A stretch of DNA of 37,110 nt from Clostridia bacterium (GTDB lineage: Bacteria; Bacillota; Clostridia; Christensenellales; Aristaeellaceae): positions 1 to 37,110 of the forward strand of contig JAFVVG010000018.1 of the NCBI GenBank assembly GCA_017502305.1, written 5' to 3'. Within the stretch, counting starts at the first letter, position 1. Every line of letters starts with the position of its first letter. Below are positions 6,911 through 15,289 of the stretch, piece after piece. The notes under the pieces are model-generated. The model was not told where the DNA came from, ran no database searches, and saw nothing but the letters and a program-made list of their open reading frames with translations. A program made the position numbers and the translations under genes.

Positions 6911-7684
6911 ATGGCAAAGAAAAAGTTCGACTACCGTGCCCATGCGGCCCATCAGCGCAATCAGCAGAAGATCGCTGACGCCAAGGCCAAGCAGAAGGAG
7001 AAGGAGTTTATCCAGAAGTATGGTCTCAAGATCCTCATCGGCGTGGTGGCGCTGATTGTGGCCATCGTGGCCATCAGCCTCACGGTTAGCTTCTTCCGCG
7101 GCCCCGGCGGCTCCATTCCCCAGTGGTTTGGCACCCTGCGCAACGTGGAAGAGGATTGGATCATCGCCAACACCGGCACCACCAGCAAGCCCAAGTATTT
7201 CAAGCTGGCTGAGTATACCGCGCCCGAGGGCTATACCCTGGATCCCGATTACGGCTCCTATACCGAGGAGCTGGTGCAGACCCAGTATTATGACGCCAAC
7301 GACGACGCCGCTGTGGTGGACGCTGTGTATGTGGCAGGCGTGAAGAACACCTCCGCTGCCGATCAGCTGGCTGCCGTGATGACCTATTATCCCGAGAACG
7401 CCGGCGCCAAGCAGGCTACCATCGCCGGCCATGACGTGCATTATACCTACATCACCCAGGACACTACCCCCGCCCAGACGGACGAGGAAGGCAACGCCAT
7501 CGAGGTGCCTGAGGAGGAGCACGTGGGCACCAGCATGCTGGTGATGTATGAGGACTCTGTGCAGAACTCCTGTGTGCTGCTGATGCTCCAGACCGATGTG
7601 GGCCCCAAGGCGGACATCGTGGCCGAGGATGTGCTCGTGGCTGAGGCGGAGAAGTTCCTGCCCCTGCTGACTGTGGAAAAGTAA
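6911..7684 (+). CDS. Membrane-anchored protein of unknown function
   Basis: A 257-residue protein with a basic, Lys/Gln-rich cytoplasmic N terminus (1-38), one membrane helix (about 39-61) and an extracytoplasmic domain of about 195 residues rich in acidic residues and tyrosines. No cysteine pair, lipobox or catalytic motif was recognised in the outer domain. It is a monocistronic gene with its own strong promoter and its own terminator, which suggests constitutive expression. I do not recognise the family; a structural or stress role at the cell surface would be a guess. Confidence 0.8.
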   Translation: MAKKKFDYRAHAAHQRNQQKIADAKAKQKEKEFIQKYGLKILIGVVALIVAIVAISLTVSFFRGPGGSIPQWFGTLRNVEEDWIIANTGTTSKPKYFKLAEYTAPEGYTLDPDYGSYTEELVQTQYYDANDDAAVVDAVYVAGVKNTSAADQLAAVMTYYPENAGAKQATIAGHDVHYTYITQDTTPAQTDEEGNAIEVPEEEHVGTSMLVMYEDSVQNSCVLLMLQTDVGPKADIVAEDVLVAEAEKFLPLLTVEK

Positions 7685-7693
7685 ATCACCTAA

Positions 7694-7721
7694 AAACCAG
7701 CCGAAAACGGCTGGTTTTTCT
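7694..7721 (+). terminator. Intrinsic terminator
   Basis: AACCAGCCG / CGGCTGGTT stem with an AAAA loop and a following T tract. The upstream A run would also let it act weakly in reverse. Confidence 0.9.
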
Positions 7722-7797
7722 TCTATCAGGGGAAGAAAACCATGGATTATAATATAACCATCCCGCAACGCAAACCATGAAAAGGAGTGTTTATCAT

Positions 7798-9297
7798 ATG
7801 GCACAGTTTGTGAAGCTTAATCCCGAAGCCCTCAAGGAACTGCGGAAGATGGATTCCCGCCTGGTTTCCTATAACGTGGAAATGACCGAAGTTACCGGCG
7901 GCACCTTCTGGAAGGCCTATACCGAGGCCCAGGTGGACGGCACCGAGCCCTTTGACCAGATCCTGGACTGGCGCAACATGGGCAACCTGCAGCAGTGGTA
8001 CGATCCCATCGATACCACCAATCCCCGGCTGATCAAGCTGGCCAAGGAACTGGGCACCGCCTGGGTGCGCGTTTCCGGCACCTGGGCCAACAAGACCTAT
8101 TACGATTTCGACGGCCATACCGGCGGCAAGGTGCCCGAGGGCTTCCAGAACCTGCTCACCAAGCAGCAGTGGCTGAACCTGCTGGATTTCGTCCGTGCCA
8201 TCGACGGCAAGCTGCTGGTGTCCATCGCCAACTGCCCCGGCATCCACAATGCCGACGAGCCCATCCCCTTCGAGCAGGCTGAACTGCTCTTCCGCACCAG
8301 CAAGGAATATGGTGTGCCGATTTCCGCCGCCGAGTTCACCAACGAGCCCAACCTGATGGTCATGTCCGGCTTGCCCCATGGCTATACTCCTGCCGATCAC
8401 GCCCGTGACCATGACCGCTTTGGCGCCTGGCTCCGGGAGAACTACCCCGAGTGCCTGTTCGTGGGCCCCTGCACCGTGGGTGACGTGGATATGTTCAACA
8501 TCGGCAACGACGGCGCCGGCGGCGGCATGGCGGCCGGCATGCAGATCGTGACCACCGAGGAGCTGCTGGGCGATTACAAGGTGCCCATGGACGTGTTCAG
8601 CTACCACTATTACAACGGCGTTTCCGAGCGCGGCGCCGCCATGGGCGGCCATTGGCCCTATGAAGCGGCCCTGACCGAAAACTACCTCTCCGTGGCCGGC
8701 AAGGCTGTGCGCCAGTATGTTGCCCGCCGCGACAAGTACGTCCCCGGCGGCCAGATGTGGGTCACCGAGTCCGGCGACGCCGGTTGCGGCGGCAACACCT
8801 GGGCTTCCACCTTTGTGGATGTGTTCCGCACCCTGAACGAGCTGGGCGATTTCTCCACCGTCACCGACGGCGTGATCTTCCACAACACCCTGGCTTCCTC
8901 CGACTACGGCTTCCTGAAGCACGGCACCTTCGTGCCCCGTCCCAACTACTTCGCGGTGCTTCTGTGGAACCGCCTCATGGGCGAGACCGTCTACGCTACC
9001 GGCGAGGAAATCCGTGAGGGCGCGCACGTCTTTGCCCACAGCCGCAAGGATGGCAAGGAAGGCGTTGTGTACCTGATCATCAACAACTCCGGCGAAGCCA
9101 CCACCGTGGAGCTGCCCAAGGACGCCGTGCGCTACACCCTTTCCGGCAACGGCAAGCTGCGCAGCCGCACCATGCTGCTTAACGGCAAGGAGCTTGTGCT
9201 GGGCGAGAATGATCAGCTGCCCGCCCTGGAAGGCGTGGAGCAGAAGGCCGGCACCATCCAGGTGGATGCCCAGACCTGCGTGTTCCTGGTTCTGTAA
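7798..9297 (+). CDS. GH79-like (heparanase / beta-glucuronidase family) glycoside hydrolase, cytosolic
   Basis: A 499-residue clan GH-A-type enzyme. FTNEPN contains the predicted acid/base E183 and WVTESGDAGCGG the predicted nucleophile E324. FSYHYYNG lies between them, and a late PRPNYFAVLLWNRLMG segment resembles the DYWLSLLFKKLVG of heparanases. A C-terminal beta-sandwich-like region (about 400-499) follows. These features fit GH79, whose members remove glucuronic acid from glycosaminoglycans or plant arabinogalactan. No signal peptide is present, so it should act on imported oligosaccharides. AAGGAG lies 10 bases before the ATG at 7798; an in-frame ATG at 7777 lies before that site and is less likely. 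A terminator follows, so the gene stands alone. Confidence 0.75.
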   Translation: MAQFVKLNPEALKELRKMDSRLVSYNVEMTEVTGGTFWKAYTEAQVDGTEPFDQILDWRNMGNLQQWYDPIDTTNPRLIKLAKELGTAWVRVSGTWANKTYYDFDGHTGGKVPEGFQNLLTKQQWLNLLDFVRAIDGKLLVSIANCPGIHNADEPIPFEQAELLFRTSKEYGVPISAAEFTNEPNLMVMSGLPHGYTPADHARDHDRFGAWLRENYPECLFVGPCTVGDVDMFNIGNDGAGGGMAAGMQIVTTEELLGDYKVPMDVFSYHYYNGVSERGAAMGGHWPYEAALTENYLSVAGKAVRQYVARRDKYVPGGQMWVTESGDAGCGGNTWASTFVDVFRTLNELGDFSTVTDGVIFHNTLASSDYGFLKHGTFVPRPNYFAVLLWNRLMGETVYATGEEIREGAHVFAHSRKDGKEGVVYLIINNSGEATTVELPKDAVRYTLSGNGKLRSRTMLLNGKELVLGENDQLPALEGVEQKAGTIQVDAQTCVFLVL

Positions 9298-9312
9298 TAC
9301 ATGCGCTTGCAC

Positions 9313-9341
9313 GGCAGACCCCTTTGCGGGGTCTGCCTTTT
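9313..9341 (+). terminator. Intrinsic terminator
   Basis: A 10-bp stem GGCAGACCCC / GGGGTCTGCC with a 5-base loop and TTTT. Confidence 0.9.
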
Positions 9342-9343
9342 GC

Positions 9344-9372
9344 TTGCTTCCGTTTCAGGAGAATGGTATAAT
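9344..9372 (+). promoter_or_regulatory. SigA-type promoter for the flavodoxin-MATE-isomerase operon
   Basis: TTGCTT (9344-9349), 17-base spacer, TATAAT (9367-9372). It begins inside the T tract of the preceding terminator. Confidence 0.7.
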
Positions 9373-9401
9373 AGTCGGAGCAACGAAAGGAGCATCCGCT
9401 C

Positions 9402-10733
9402 ATGAATATTCTGGTTCTCAACGGCAGCCCCAAGGGACAGCATTCCATTACCCTGCAGACGGTGAACTATCTTCAGAAGCATTATCCCCAGCACAGCTTT
9501 GAGGTTGTGCATGTGGGCCAGCGCATCAAGGCGCTGGAGAAGGATTTCACCCCCGTGGCGCAGGCGGCGCAGAAGGCTGACTTGCTGCTGTTTGCCTATC
9601 CGGTGTATACCTTCATCGCGCCCTGCCAGCTGCACCGCTGCGTAGAGCTGCTGAAGGACTCCGGTGTGGATTTTTCGGGCAAGTTTGCCACGCAGATCAC
9701 CACCTCCAAGCATTTTTACGACGTGACTGCCCACCGCTATGTGCAGGATAACTGCCAGGACATGGGCATGAAGGTGATCCGCGGCCTTTCCGCCGATATG
9801 GATGACCTGCTCACCGAAAAGGGGCAGAAGGACGCCCGGGCCTTTATGGATTATGCGGCCTGGTGCGTGGAAAACGACGTGTATGAGCCGGCACCCGCCC
9901 CCATGCCGGAACCCGCCCGCAGGGCTGTGACGGTGCCCGCCGCACCGGAAAAGACGGAGGGCGACGTGGTGATCGTCACTGATTGTGACAACGACCAGCT
10001 GGCGGCCATGATCGCCCGCTTCCAGGCGGTTTTGCCCCGCAAAAGCCGGGTGGTGAACCTGCGGGAGTTCCCCTTCAAGGGCGGTTGTCTGGGCTGCTTC
10101 AACTGCGCCGTTTCCGGCAAGTGCGTGTATAAGGATGGCTTTGACGATTACCTGCGCAGCACCATCCAGACCGGCGAGGCCATTGTGTATGCCTTCACCA
10201 TCCGGGATCACTCCATGGGCAGTCTGTTCAAAACTTACGACGACCGGCAGTTCTGCAACGGCCACCGCACGGTGACCATGGGCATGCCGGTGGGCTACCT
10301 GATCAGCGGGAACTATGGCCTGGAAACCAATGTGCAGACCATCGTGGAAGGCCGCGCCCAGGTGGGCGGCAACTTCCTGTGCGGCATAGCTACCGATGAA
10401 ACCAACCCGGAAGCGCAGATCGACCGTCTGGCCAAATCCCTGTGCTATGCCCTGGAAAACAAATACGCTCCGCCTTCCAATTTCCTGGGCGTGGGCGGCA
10501 TGAAGATCTTCCGGGACCTGATCTGGCTGATGCAGGGCATGATGAAGGCCGACCACAAGTTCTACAAGGCCCACGGCCAGTATGACTTCCCCCAGAAGAA
10601 GCTCGGAACCATGCTGAAGATGTATCTGGTGGGGGCGCTGATCTCTTCGCCCAAGGTGAAGGCGAAAATGGGCAGCGCCATGACCGAAGGTATGCTGATG
10701 CCCTATAAGAAAATCCTGGAGGACAAGAAATGA
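9402..10733 (+). CDS. Tandem flavodoxin-fold NAD(P)H-dependent oxidoreductase
   Basis: A 443-residue protein with two flavodoxin-like domains. Domain 1 (about 1-160) opens with the FMN phosphate loop MNILVLNGSPKGQHS and has FAYPVYTF. A Pro/Ala-rich linker (about 165-185) follows. Domain 2 (about 187-370) has the GGCLGCFNC...C cysteine cluster (C229, C232, C235 and a later Cys) seen in iron-sulfur flavoproteins and related reductases, but its own N-terminal strand ends in TDCDNDQ rather than a GSPR loop. A helical tail of about 70 residues ends the protein. Domain 2 may thus be electron-transferring rather than FMN-binding. The stop overlaps the MATE gene by 4 bases. Confidence 0.8.
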   Translation: MNILVLNGSPKGQHSITLQTVNYLQKHYPQHSFEVVHVGQRIKALEKDFTPVAQAAQKADLLLFAYPVYTFIAPCQLHRCVELLKDSGVDFSGKFATQITTSKHFYDVTAHRYVQDNCQDMGMKVIRGLSADMDDLLTEKGQKDARAFMDYAAWCVENDVYEPAPAPMPEPARRAVTVPAAPEKTEGDVVIVTDCDNDQLAAMIARFQAVLPRKSRVVNLREFPFKGGCLGCFNCAVSGKCVYKDGFDDYLRSTIQTGEAIVYAFTIRDHSMGSLFKTYDDRQFCNGHRTVTMGMPVGYLISGNYGLETNVQTIVEGRAQVGGNFLCGIATDETNPEAQIDRLAKSLCYALENKYAPPSNFLGVGGMKIFRDLIWLMQGMMKADHKFYKAHGQYDFPQKKLGTMLKMYLVGALISSPKVKAKMGSAMTEGMLMPYKKILEDKK

Positions 10734-12124
10734 AAAAGCTGAACCTGGGCATGATGGGCACCATCATGGCTCTGGCCTGGCCTACCATGCTGGAGCAATT
10801 GATGCACACCGCCGTGCAGTATATCGATACGGCCATGGTAGGCTCTCTGGGCACCCAGGCCACGGCGGCGGTGGGTGCCACCACCACGGTGGCCTGGCTC
10901 ATCGGCAGCACGGTGTCCGCCTTTGGCGTAGGCTTCCTGTCCTACATCGCCAGGGCCTGCGGCGCCAAGGACCGTGAGGCAGCCCGGAACTCCGTTTCCC
11001 AGGCGGTATTGATGGTGCTGGTTACCGGCATTGTTTTCACCGCGCTGACGCTTGGCCTCAGCCGGCAGGTGCCGGTGTGGATGCAGGTGGATCCCGCTAT
11101 CCGCGACCTGGCTGCCCAATACTTCTTTATCCTGTATCTGCCCATGCTGCCCCGGGCGGCCAGCATGATCTTCGGTACGGTGCTCCGCGCGGCCGGAGAC
11201 ACGAAAACCCCCATGAAGATCGGCGTGATTGTGAACCTGATCAATGTGACGCTGAACTTCCTGCTGATCTATCCCACCCGGCAGCTGACCCTGCTGGGCC
11301 TGACCTTCACCATGCCCGGCGCGGGGATGGGCGTCATCGGCGCGGCGGTGGCCAGCGCGATTTCCTTCATCTGGGGCGGTGTGCACATCACGGTAAAGCT
11401 GTGGCAGCACCCCATGGTTTCCCCCAGGGGGCAGAAGATCCGCCCGGACTGGAGTATCCTGCGGCCCTGCCTGCGGGTGGCGCTGCCCAACATGCTGCAG
11501 CGCTTCGGCACCTCTCTGGGCTATGTGGCCTTCGCCGCCATGATCAACTCCCTGGGCGAAATCTCCACGGCAGCCCACACCATCGCCAATACGGTGGAAT
11601 CCGCTTTCTACATTCCTGGTTACGGTATGCAAACCGCCGCCGCCACCCTGGCTGGCAATGCTTACGGCGCCCGGGACGGCAAGCGCATGAAGGAACTGGC
11701 CCGGATGTTCATCCCCATCGAGATCGGGCTGATGATCCTCTCCGGCGGCATGCTCTTTGCCTTCGCGCCCAGCCTGGTGAGCCTCTTCTCCAGGAGCCCG
11801 GAGGTCATTGCCCTGGGTACCACGGTGCTGAGGATGGTGGCGCTTTCCGAGCCCTTCTATGGCTTCTCGATCATTATCGAGGGCATGATGCAGGGCGTGG
11901 GCAAAACCAAACGGCCCTTCGTTTTCAACGTGCTGGGCATGTGGATGGTGCGCATTGTGGGTACCTACATCTGCACGCAGATGCTGGGCCTGGGGCTGGT
12001 CTCCGCCTGGGCCTGCATGATCGCCCATAATCTGCTGCTGTTTATTCTTTTCCTGCTGACCTATCTGCGGGGCGGCTGGAATCCCCTGCATGAAGCAAAA
12101 TCCCTGTGCAAAGGAGTGGTATGA
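10730..12124 (+). CDS. MATE family efflux transporter (first copy)
   Basis: A 464-residue membrane protein with about 12 hydrophobic helices in two MatE halves (about 15-175 and 235-400). Family features are WPTMLEQLMHTAVQYIDTAMVGSLG at the first helix, FGTVLRAAGDTKTPMK between helices 4 and 5, and the repeated pattern EGMMQGVGKTKRP in the second half. MATE proteins export cationic drugs or metabolites using Na+ or H+ gradients. The ATG at 10730 overlaps the flavodoxin stop and is preceded by GGAGGACAAGAA, so it is translationally coupled. The following gene again overlaps its stop. Confidence 0.93.
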   Translation: MKKLNLGMMGTIMALAWPTMLEQLMHTAVQYIDTAMVGSLGTQATAAVGATTTVAWLIGSTVSAFGVGFLSYIARACGAKDREAARNSVSQAVLMVLVTGIVFTALTLGLSRQVPVWMQVDPAIRDLAAQYFFILYLPMLPRAASMIFGTVLRAAGDTKTPMKIGVIVNLINVTLNFLLIYPTRQLTLLGLTFTMPGAGMGVIGAAVASAISFIWGGVHITVKLWQHPMVSPRGQKIRPDWSILRPCLRVALPNMLQRFGTSLGYVAFAAMINSLGEISTAAHTIANTVESAFYIPGYGMQTAAATLAGNAYGARDGKRMKELARMFIPIEIGLMILSGGMLFAFAPSLVSLFSRSPEVIALGTTVLRMVALSEPFYGFSIIIEGMMQGVGKTKRPFVFNVLGMWMVRIVGTYICTQMLGLGLVSAWACMIAHNLLLFILFLLTYLRGGWNPLHEAKSLCKGVV

Positions 12125-12876
12125 TGGAAATCGGAGCTCAATTCTTCACCCTGCGGGAACAATGCAAAACCCTGGACGGCCTGGCCCTGGCCCTGAAGCA
12201 GGTGGCGGATATCGGCTACCGCACGGTGCAGATCAGCGGCACCTGCCCCTACGAGCCTGCCTGGCTGGATGAACAGCTGAAAAAGAACGGCCTGCGCTGC
12301 GTCATCACCCACACGCCGGCGGATCGCCTGGTGGGCGAGACGGCGCAAGTCGCGGCGGATCATGATGTGTTCGGCTGCCGCTACGTGGGCCTGGGCTGGT
12401 ATGCCTTCAACGAGGAGAAGGAAAACGAAACCTACGATCATTTCATCAGCACCTATGTGCCAGTGGCGAAAACCCTTAAGGAGCACGGCAAGCTGCTGAT
12501 GTACCACAACCACGACCAGGAGTTCAAGCGCCTGGGCGGCAAGCTGGTGCTGGAAAAGCTGATGGAGGACATGCCCGCTGACCTGATGGGCTTCACCCTG
12601 GATACCTTCTGGGTGCAGGCTGGTGGCGGCGATCCTGCCCAGTGGCTGGAGAAGCTTCACGGCCGCATTCCCTGCATCCACCTGAAGGACTTTGCCTATG
12701 GCCGCAAGATGGCCGTGGTGGGGGAGGGGAATATCAACTTCGGCCGGGTGTTTGAGAAGGCCGAGGCCGGCGGTACCCGGTACATGCTGGTGGAGCAGGA
12801 CGACTGCAACGGCGAGGATCCCATGGACTGTCTGCGCCGCAGCTATCTCTACCTGAAAGCACAGGGGTTTGAATAA
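12124..12876 (+). CDS. Sugar phosphate isomerase/epimerase (TIM barrel, xylose-isomerase-like)
   Basis: A 250-residue AP-endonuclease-2-type TIM barrel. It has the start MEIGAQFFTLREQC, a CVITHTP strand, MYHNHDQEF with probable metal-binding histidine, FTLDTFWVQAGG with a ligand aspartate, and IHLKDF and VEQDD near the end. This matches enzymes that isomerise or epimerise sugars, ketoses or inositol derivatives; the substrate is unknown. Two in-frame ATGs occur (12121 and 12124); the second is chosen for its 7-base spacing from AAGGAG. It shares its first base with the MATE stop, completing a three-gene coupled operon. A terminator follows directly. Confidence 0.88.
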   Translation: MEIGAQFFTLREQCKTLDGLALALKQVADIGYRTVQISGTCPYEPAWLDEQLKKNGLRCVITHTPADRLVGETAQVAADHDVFGCRYVGLGWYAFNEEKENETYDHFISTYVPVAKTLKEHGKLLMYHNHDQEFKRLGGKLVLEKLMEDMPADLMGFTLDTFWVQAGGGDPAQWLEKLHGRIPCIHLKDFAYGRKMAVVGEGNINFGRVFEKAEAGGTRYMLVEQDDCNGEDPMDCLRRSYLYLKAQGFE

Positions 12877-12889
12877 TGAAAAAAGAGAG

Positions 12890-12917
12890 CTCCGGAAACA
12901 TCAGCTTCCGGAGTTTT
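12890..12917. terminator. Bidirectional terminator between converging genes
   Basis: Arms CTCCGGAA and TTCCGGAG with an 8-base loop. TTTT follows on the plus strand and CTCTCTTTTTTC on the minus strand. The stop codon of the zinc-ribbon gene lies within the hairpin. Confidence 0.8.
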
Positions 12918-13749
12918 CTGTTTCCTTTATTTCTTTCAGCACGTCCGCCAGGGGGACGAAATCGCCTTCCTGCTCGGGCTCGGGGCTGGCTTCCGGAGCG
13001 GGAAGATCCTCAAAGCTCAGCTGCTCCTCCTGCTGGGGTTTGGCTTTCGCGGCCTTGGGCTGCACGGGGAGCAGCAGCTCGCCGGGGAGCTTCACATCCT
13101 TCTTTTTGCCCAGCTTTTCCTGGATGAAAGAAAGGCTGTCCTCATAGGTGAAGGGCGTGCAGGGCAGGGCCAGCCGCATCCACCACGAGGGGGCGTAGAA
13201 AAGAATCATGGTCTTTTCGGGCCATAGCTGCACCCGGGCGATATCCTTCCAGAGAAGCTCCTTCTGGCCGATGAGGAGGATGCCATCCTCGGGGTTATAC
13301 TGCTCCATCAGGCTTGCGGGCTTCAGGCGAAGCATCAGCTTCAGGGGGGTGGGATGGGGCAGGTATTGCTGGATATGCACGCCCCGGCCGTCCACCACGC
13401 AGTCCATCAGATCCTCGCCCTGGAGGATGAACACCAGCAGCAACAGCGCCGCCACAATGATGAGGATTCCCATAAGGGCGAACAGCAGGCCGCCCCGCAG
13501 CAGGGCATCCACCGCCATCAGGCCCCCGGTGATAGCTTCCAGCACCAGCACCAGCAGGAAAACCAGGCCAAGCAGGGGCAGCACAATGCGCATGGCGGCG
13601 TTCCAGCACATCCAGTCCCGCAGGGGGAAGTGATCGGCGCACCAGGCCACACGAACCGCGGATTTGGCCAGCTTGCTTCCGCAATGGGGGCAGCGCTCCC
13701 CGGGGGATACGTCCCGGGCACATTTTTTGCAATAAGCCGTAATGGGCAT
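12901..13749 (-). CDS. Zinc-ribbon membrane protein of unknown function
   Basis: A 282-residue protein. An N-terminal zinc ribbon with C7, C10, C20 and C23 (CKKC...CPHC) is followed by two strong membrane helices (about 53-76 and 84-109), a cytoplasmic domain of about 110 residues with beta-rich, PH-like character (IARVQLWPEKTMILFY), and a Pro/Glu/Lys-rich tail. GGAGGAACCCTC precedes the ATG at 13749, which I prefer to the upstream extension. It diverges from marR; the MarR palindrome at 13810 lies immediately upstream of its -35 box, so it may belong to the MarR regulon. No known function. Confidence 0.8.
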   Translation of the reverse strand: MPITAYCKKCARDVSPGERCPHCGSKLAKSAVRVAWCADHFPLRDWMCWNAAMRIVLPLLGLVFLLVLVLEAITGGLMAVDALLRGGLLFALMGILIIVAALLLLVFILQGEDLMDCVVDGRGVHIQQYLPHPTPLKLMLRLKPASLMEQYNPEDGILLIGQKELLWKDIARVQLWPEKTMILFYAPSWWMRLALPCTPFTYEDSLSFIQEKLGKKKDVKLPGELLLPVQPKAAKAKPQQEEQLSFEDLPAPEASPEPEQEGDFVPLADVLKEIKETENSGS

Positions 13750-13777
13750 GAGGGTTCCTCCTTGTAAGTTGGTCTCC

Positions 13778-13806
13778 ATTGTACCACGATTCTCCCGTTT
13801 TGTGAA
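13778..13806 (-). promoter_or_regulatory. SigA-type promoter of the zinc-ribbon gene
   Basis: On the minus strand TTCACA (13801-13806) and TACAAT (13778-13783) are separated by 17 bases. The -35 box ends 3 bases from palindrome 1 of the MarR operator. Confidence 0.75.
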
Positions 13807-13809
13807 CAG

Positions 13810-13827
13810 TTGTTGACAAGTCAACAA
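13810..13827. promoter_or_regulatory. MarR-type operator palindrome 1
   Basis: TTGTTGACAAGTCAACAA: two perfect 8-base arms around AA. It contains the -35 box of the marR promoter. An identical 18-base copy follows with 36 bases between centres. The binding by the adjacent MarR protein is inference. Confidence 0.8.
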
Positions 13828-13841
13828 ACATCCTGTATAAT
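13813..13841 (+). promoter_or_regulatory. Consensus SigA promoter of marR-degV
   Basis: Perfect TTGACA (13813-13818), 17-base spacer, perfect TATAAT (13836-13841). Both flanks are covered by the two operator palindromes, a layout expected of autorepression. Confidence 0.9.
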
Positions 13842-13845
13842 GCAA

Positions 13846-13863
13846 TTGTTGACAAGTCAACAA
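13846..13863. promoter_or_regulatory. MarR-type operator palindrome 2
   Basis: Exact copy of the 18-base palindrome at 13810-13827. It begins 4 bases after the -10 box and so covers the likely transcription start. Confidence 0.8.
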
Positions 13864-13879
13864 GAAAGGGGCGGAAGAT

Positions 13880-14335
13880 ATGATCAGCCGCTATGAACAG
13901 TTTGCCGCGCTGATTTCCGGCATTGAGCGGGGGATTCAGCGGATCGAACGGGACGAGATGGAAAAGCTGGGCTACAAGGGCGCTTATGCCCAATACCTGG
14001 CGGCGCTGCGGCGCTGTGAAGGCGGGGTTACAGCCGCCCGGCTGTGCGAGATCTGCGACAGGGACAAGGCCGCCGTTTCCCGCATGGTGGGCGAATTGGA
14101 GCAAAAGGGCCTGGTGAACCGGGAAAGCGGAGCTTCCTATCGGGCCTGCCTGACGCTGACGGAAAAGGGCCGCACCGTGGCGGAGCTTGTCTGCCGCAAG
14201 GCGCAGGCGGCGGTGGACGCGGGCGGCGCAGGCCTGACGGAGGAAGAACGCCGGATTTACTTTACCGCCCTGGAGAGAATTGCCGGGAATATCGAAAGCA
14301 TCAGCCGGGAAGGCCTTCCGGACAATGAGGAATAA
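13880..14335 (+). CDS. MarR family transcriptional regulator
   Basis: A 151-residue winged-helix protein. Helices at both ends form the dimer part; the centre (about 45-110) shows the MarR pattern: ARLCEICDRDKAAVSRMVGELEQKGLVNRE as recognition helix and wing start, then LTLTEKGRTVAE. It probably represses itself, degV and perhaps the divergent zinc-ribbon gene through the two palindromes that frame its promoter, and would be released by a small ligand. The ribosome site GAAAGGGG lies 8 bases upstream. degV starts 11 bases after its stop. Confidence 0.92.
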   Translation: MISRYEQFAALISGIERGIQRIERDEMEKLGYKGAYAQYLAALRRCEGGVTAARLCEICDRDKAAVSRMVGELEQKGLVNRESGASYRACLTLTEKGRTVAELVCRKAQAAVDAGGAGLTEEERRIYFTALERIAGNIESISREGLPDNEE

Positions 14336-14346
14336 GGAGAAAGGCT

Positions 14347-15198
14347 ATGTGCGTGCATATTGTGGTTGATTCCACCGCCGACCTGCCCAAAGGGCTGGAG
14401 GCAAAGCTGGACGTGGTACCCCTGACCATCCGCTTCGGCGAGGAGGAGTACATCGACGGGGTGACCATCACCCATCGGATTTTCTATGAGAAGCTTATTG
14501 AGAGCGACGTGATGCCCACCACCAGCCAGGCGTCACCTGCGGATTTTGACTGGGTGTTCCGCCGCATTGCGGAGGCCGGCGATACCGCAGTGGTGATCAC
14601 CGTTTCTTCCAAGCTATCCGGCACCTGCCAGAGCGCCACCATCGCCGCGGCAGAGTATCCTGGCAGGATCTTTGTGGTGGACAGCAGCACCGTGGCCCTG
14701 GGCGCGGGCATCCTGGCTCAATTGGGCCTGCGCCTGGCGGAGGAAGGCCACACCGCTGAGGAGATTGCCCGCGTCCTGACCCGGGAACGGGAAAACGTGC
14801 GGCTCATCGCCTTGCTGGACACCCTGGAATACCTGCAGCGGGGTGGCCGCATTTCCAAAACGGCAGCCTTTGCCGGCGGTCTGCTCAACATCAAACCGGT
14901 GATCTGCATCCGGGACGGCGCCATTGAGGTGCTGGGTAAGGCCCGTGGCTCCCGGCAGGGCAACAACCTGCTGGTGAAGGAAATCCAGCAGGCCGGCGGC
15001 GTGGATTTCTCCAAGCCGCTGATGCTGGGCTATACCGGCATCAGCGACGCGCTGCTCAACAAATATATCGCCGACAGCGCACAGCTGTGGGAAGGCCGTG
15101 TGGAGGAGCTGCCCCGGACGATGATCGGCAGCGTGGTGGGAACCCACGCGGGCCCCGGCGCGGTGGCGGTGGCGTTTTTCGCGAAAAAAACGCTCTGA
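14347..15198 (+). CDS. DegV family fatty-acid-binding protein
   Basis: A 283-residue protein with the full DegV pattern: IVVDSTADLP at the start, MPTTSQASPADF, VITVSSKLSGTCQSA, VVDSSTVALGAG, a domain-linking LEYLQRGGRISK, and HAGPGAVAVAFF at the end. DegV (FakB-type) proteins hold a fatty acid for phosphorylation by the FakA kinase so that exogenous fatty acids enter phospholipids. No fakA is in the window. It shares the MarR-controlled promoter, so fatty-acid or lipid status may be the signal sensed; that is inference. AAGGAGA precedes the ATG. Confidence 0.93.
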   Translation: MCVHIVVDSTADLPKGLEAKLDVVPLTIRFGEEEYIDGVTITHRIFYEKLIESDVMPTTSQASPADFDWVFRRIAEAGDTAVVITVSSKLSGTCQSATIAAAEYPGRIFVVDSSTVALGAGILAQLGLRLAEEGHTAEEIARVLTRERENVRLIALLDTLEYLQRGGRISKTAAFAGGLLNIKPVICIRDGAIEVLGKARGSRQGNNLLVKEIQQAGGVDFSKPLMLGYTGISDALLNKYIADSAQLWEGRVEELPRTMIGSVVGTHAGPGAVAVAFFAKKTL

Positions 15199-15289
15199 TT
15201 TGTGCAGGATTATCCCTGCGTGTGTAAGAAGGTTTCACGGGGTGGGCGTCGAATGGAAACATCAGCAACCACCGAGGAGGAGTTTTAAC

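Noticed and set aside
7724..7753. Promoter for the GH79-like gene
   Set aside because: A TATAAT at 7748-7753 is present but there is no acceptable -35 box at 16-18 bases, so it was left out of the feature list.
15199..15289. Promoter or riboswitch before the GH4 gene
   Set aside because: TTGTGC with TGTAAG at 17 bases is too weak to call, and no conserved riboswitch core is visible.
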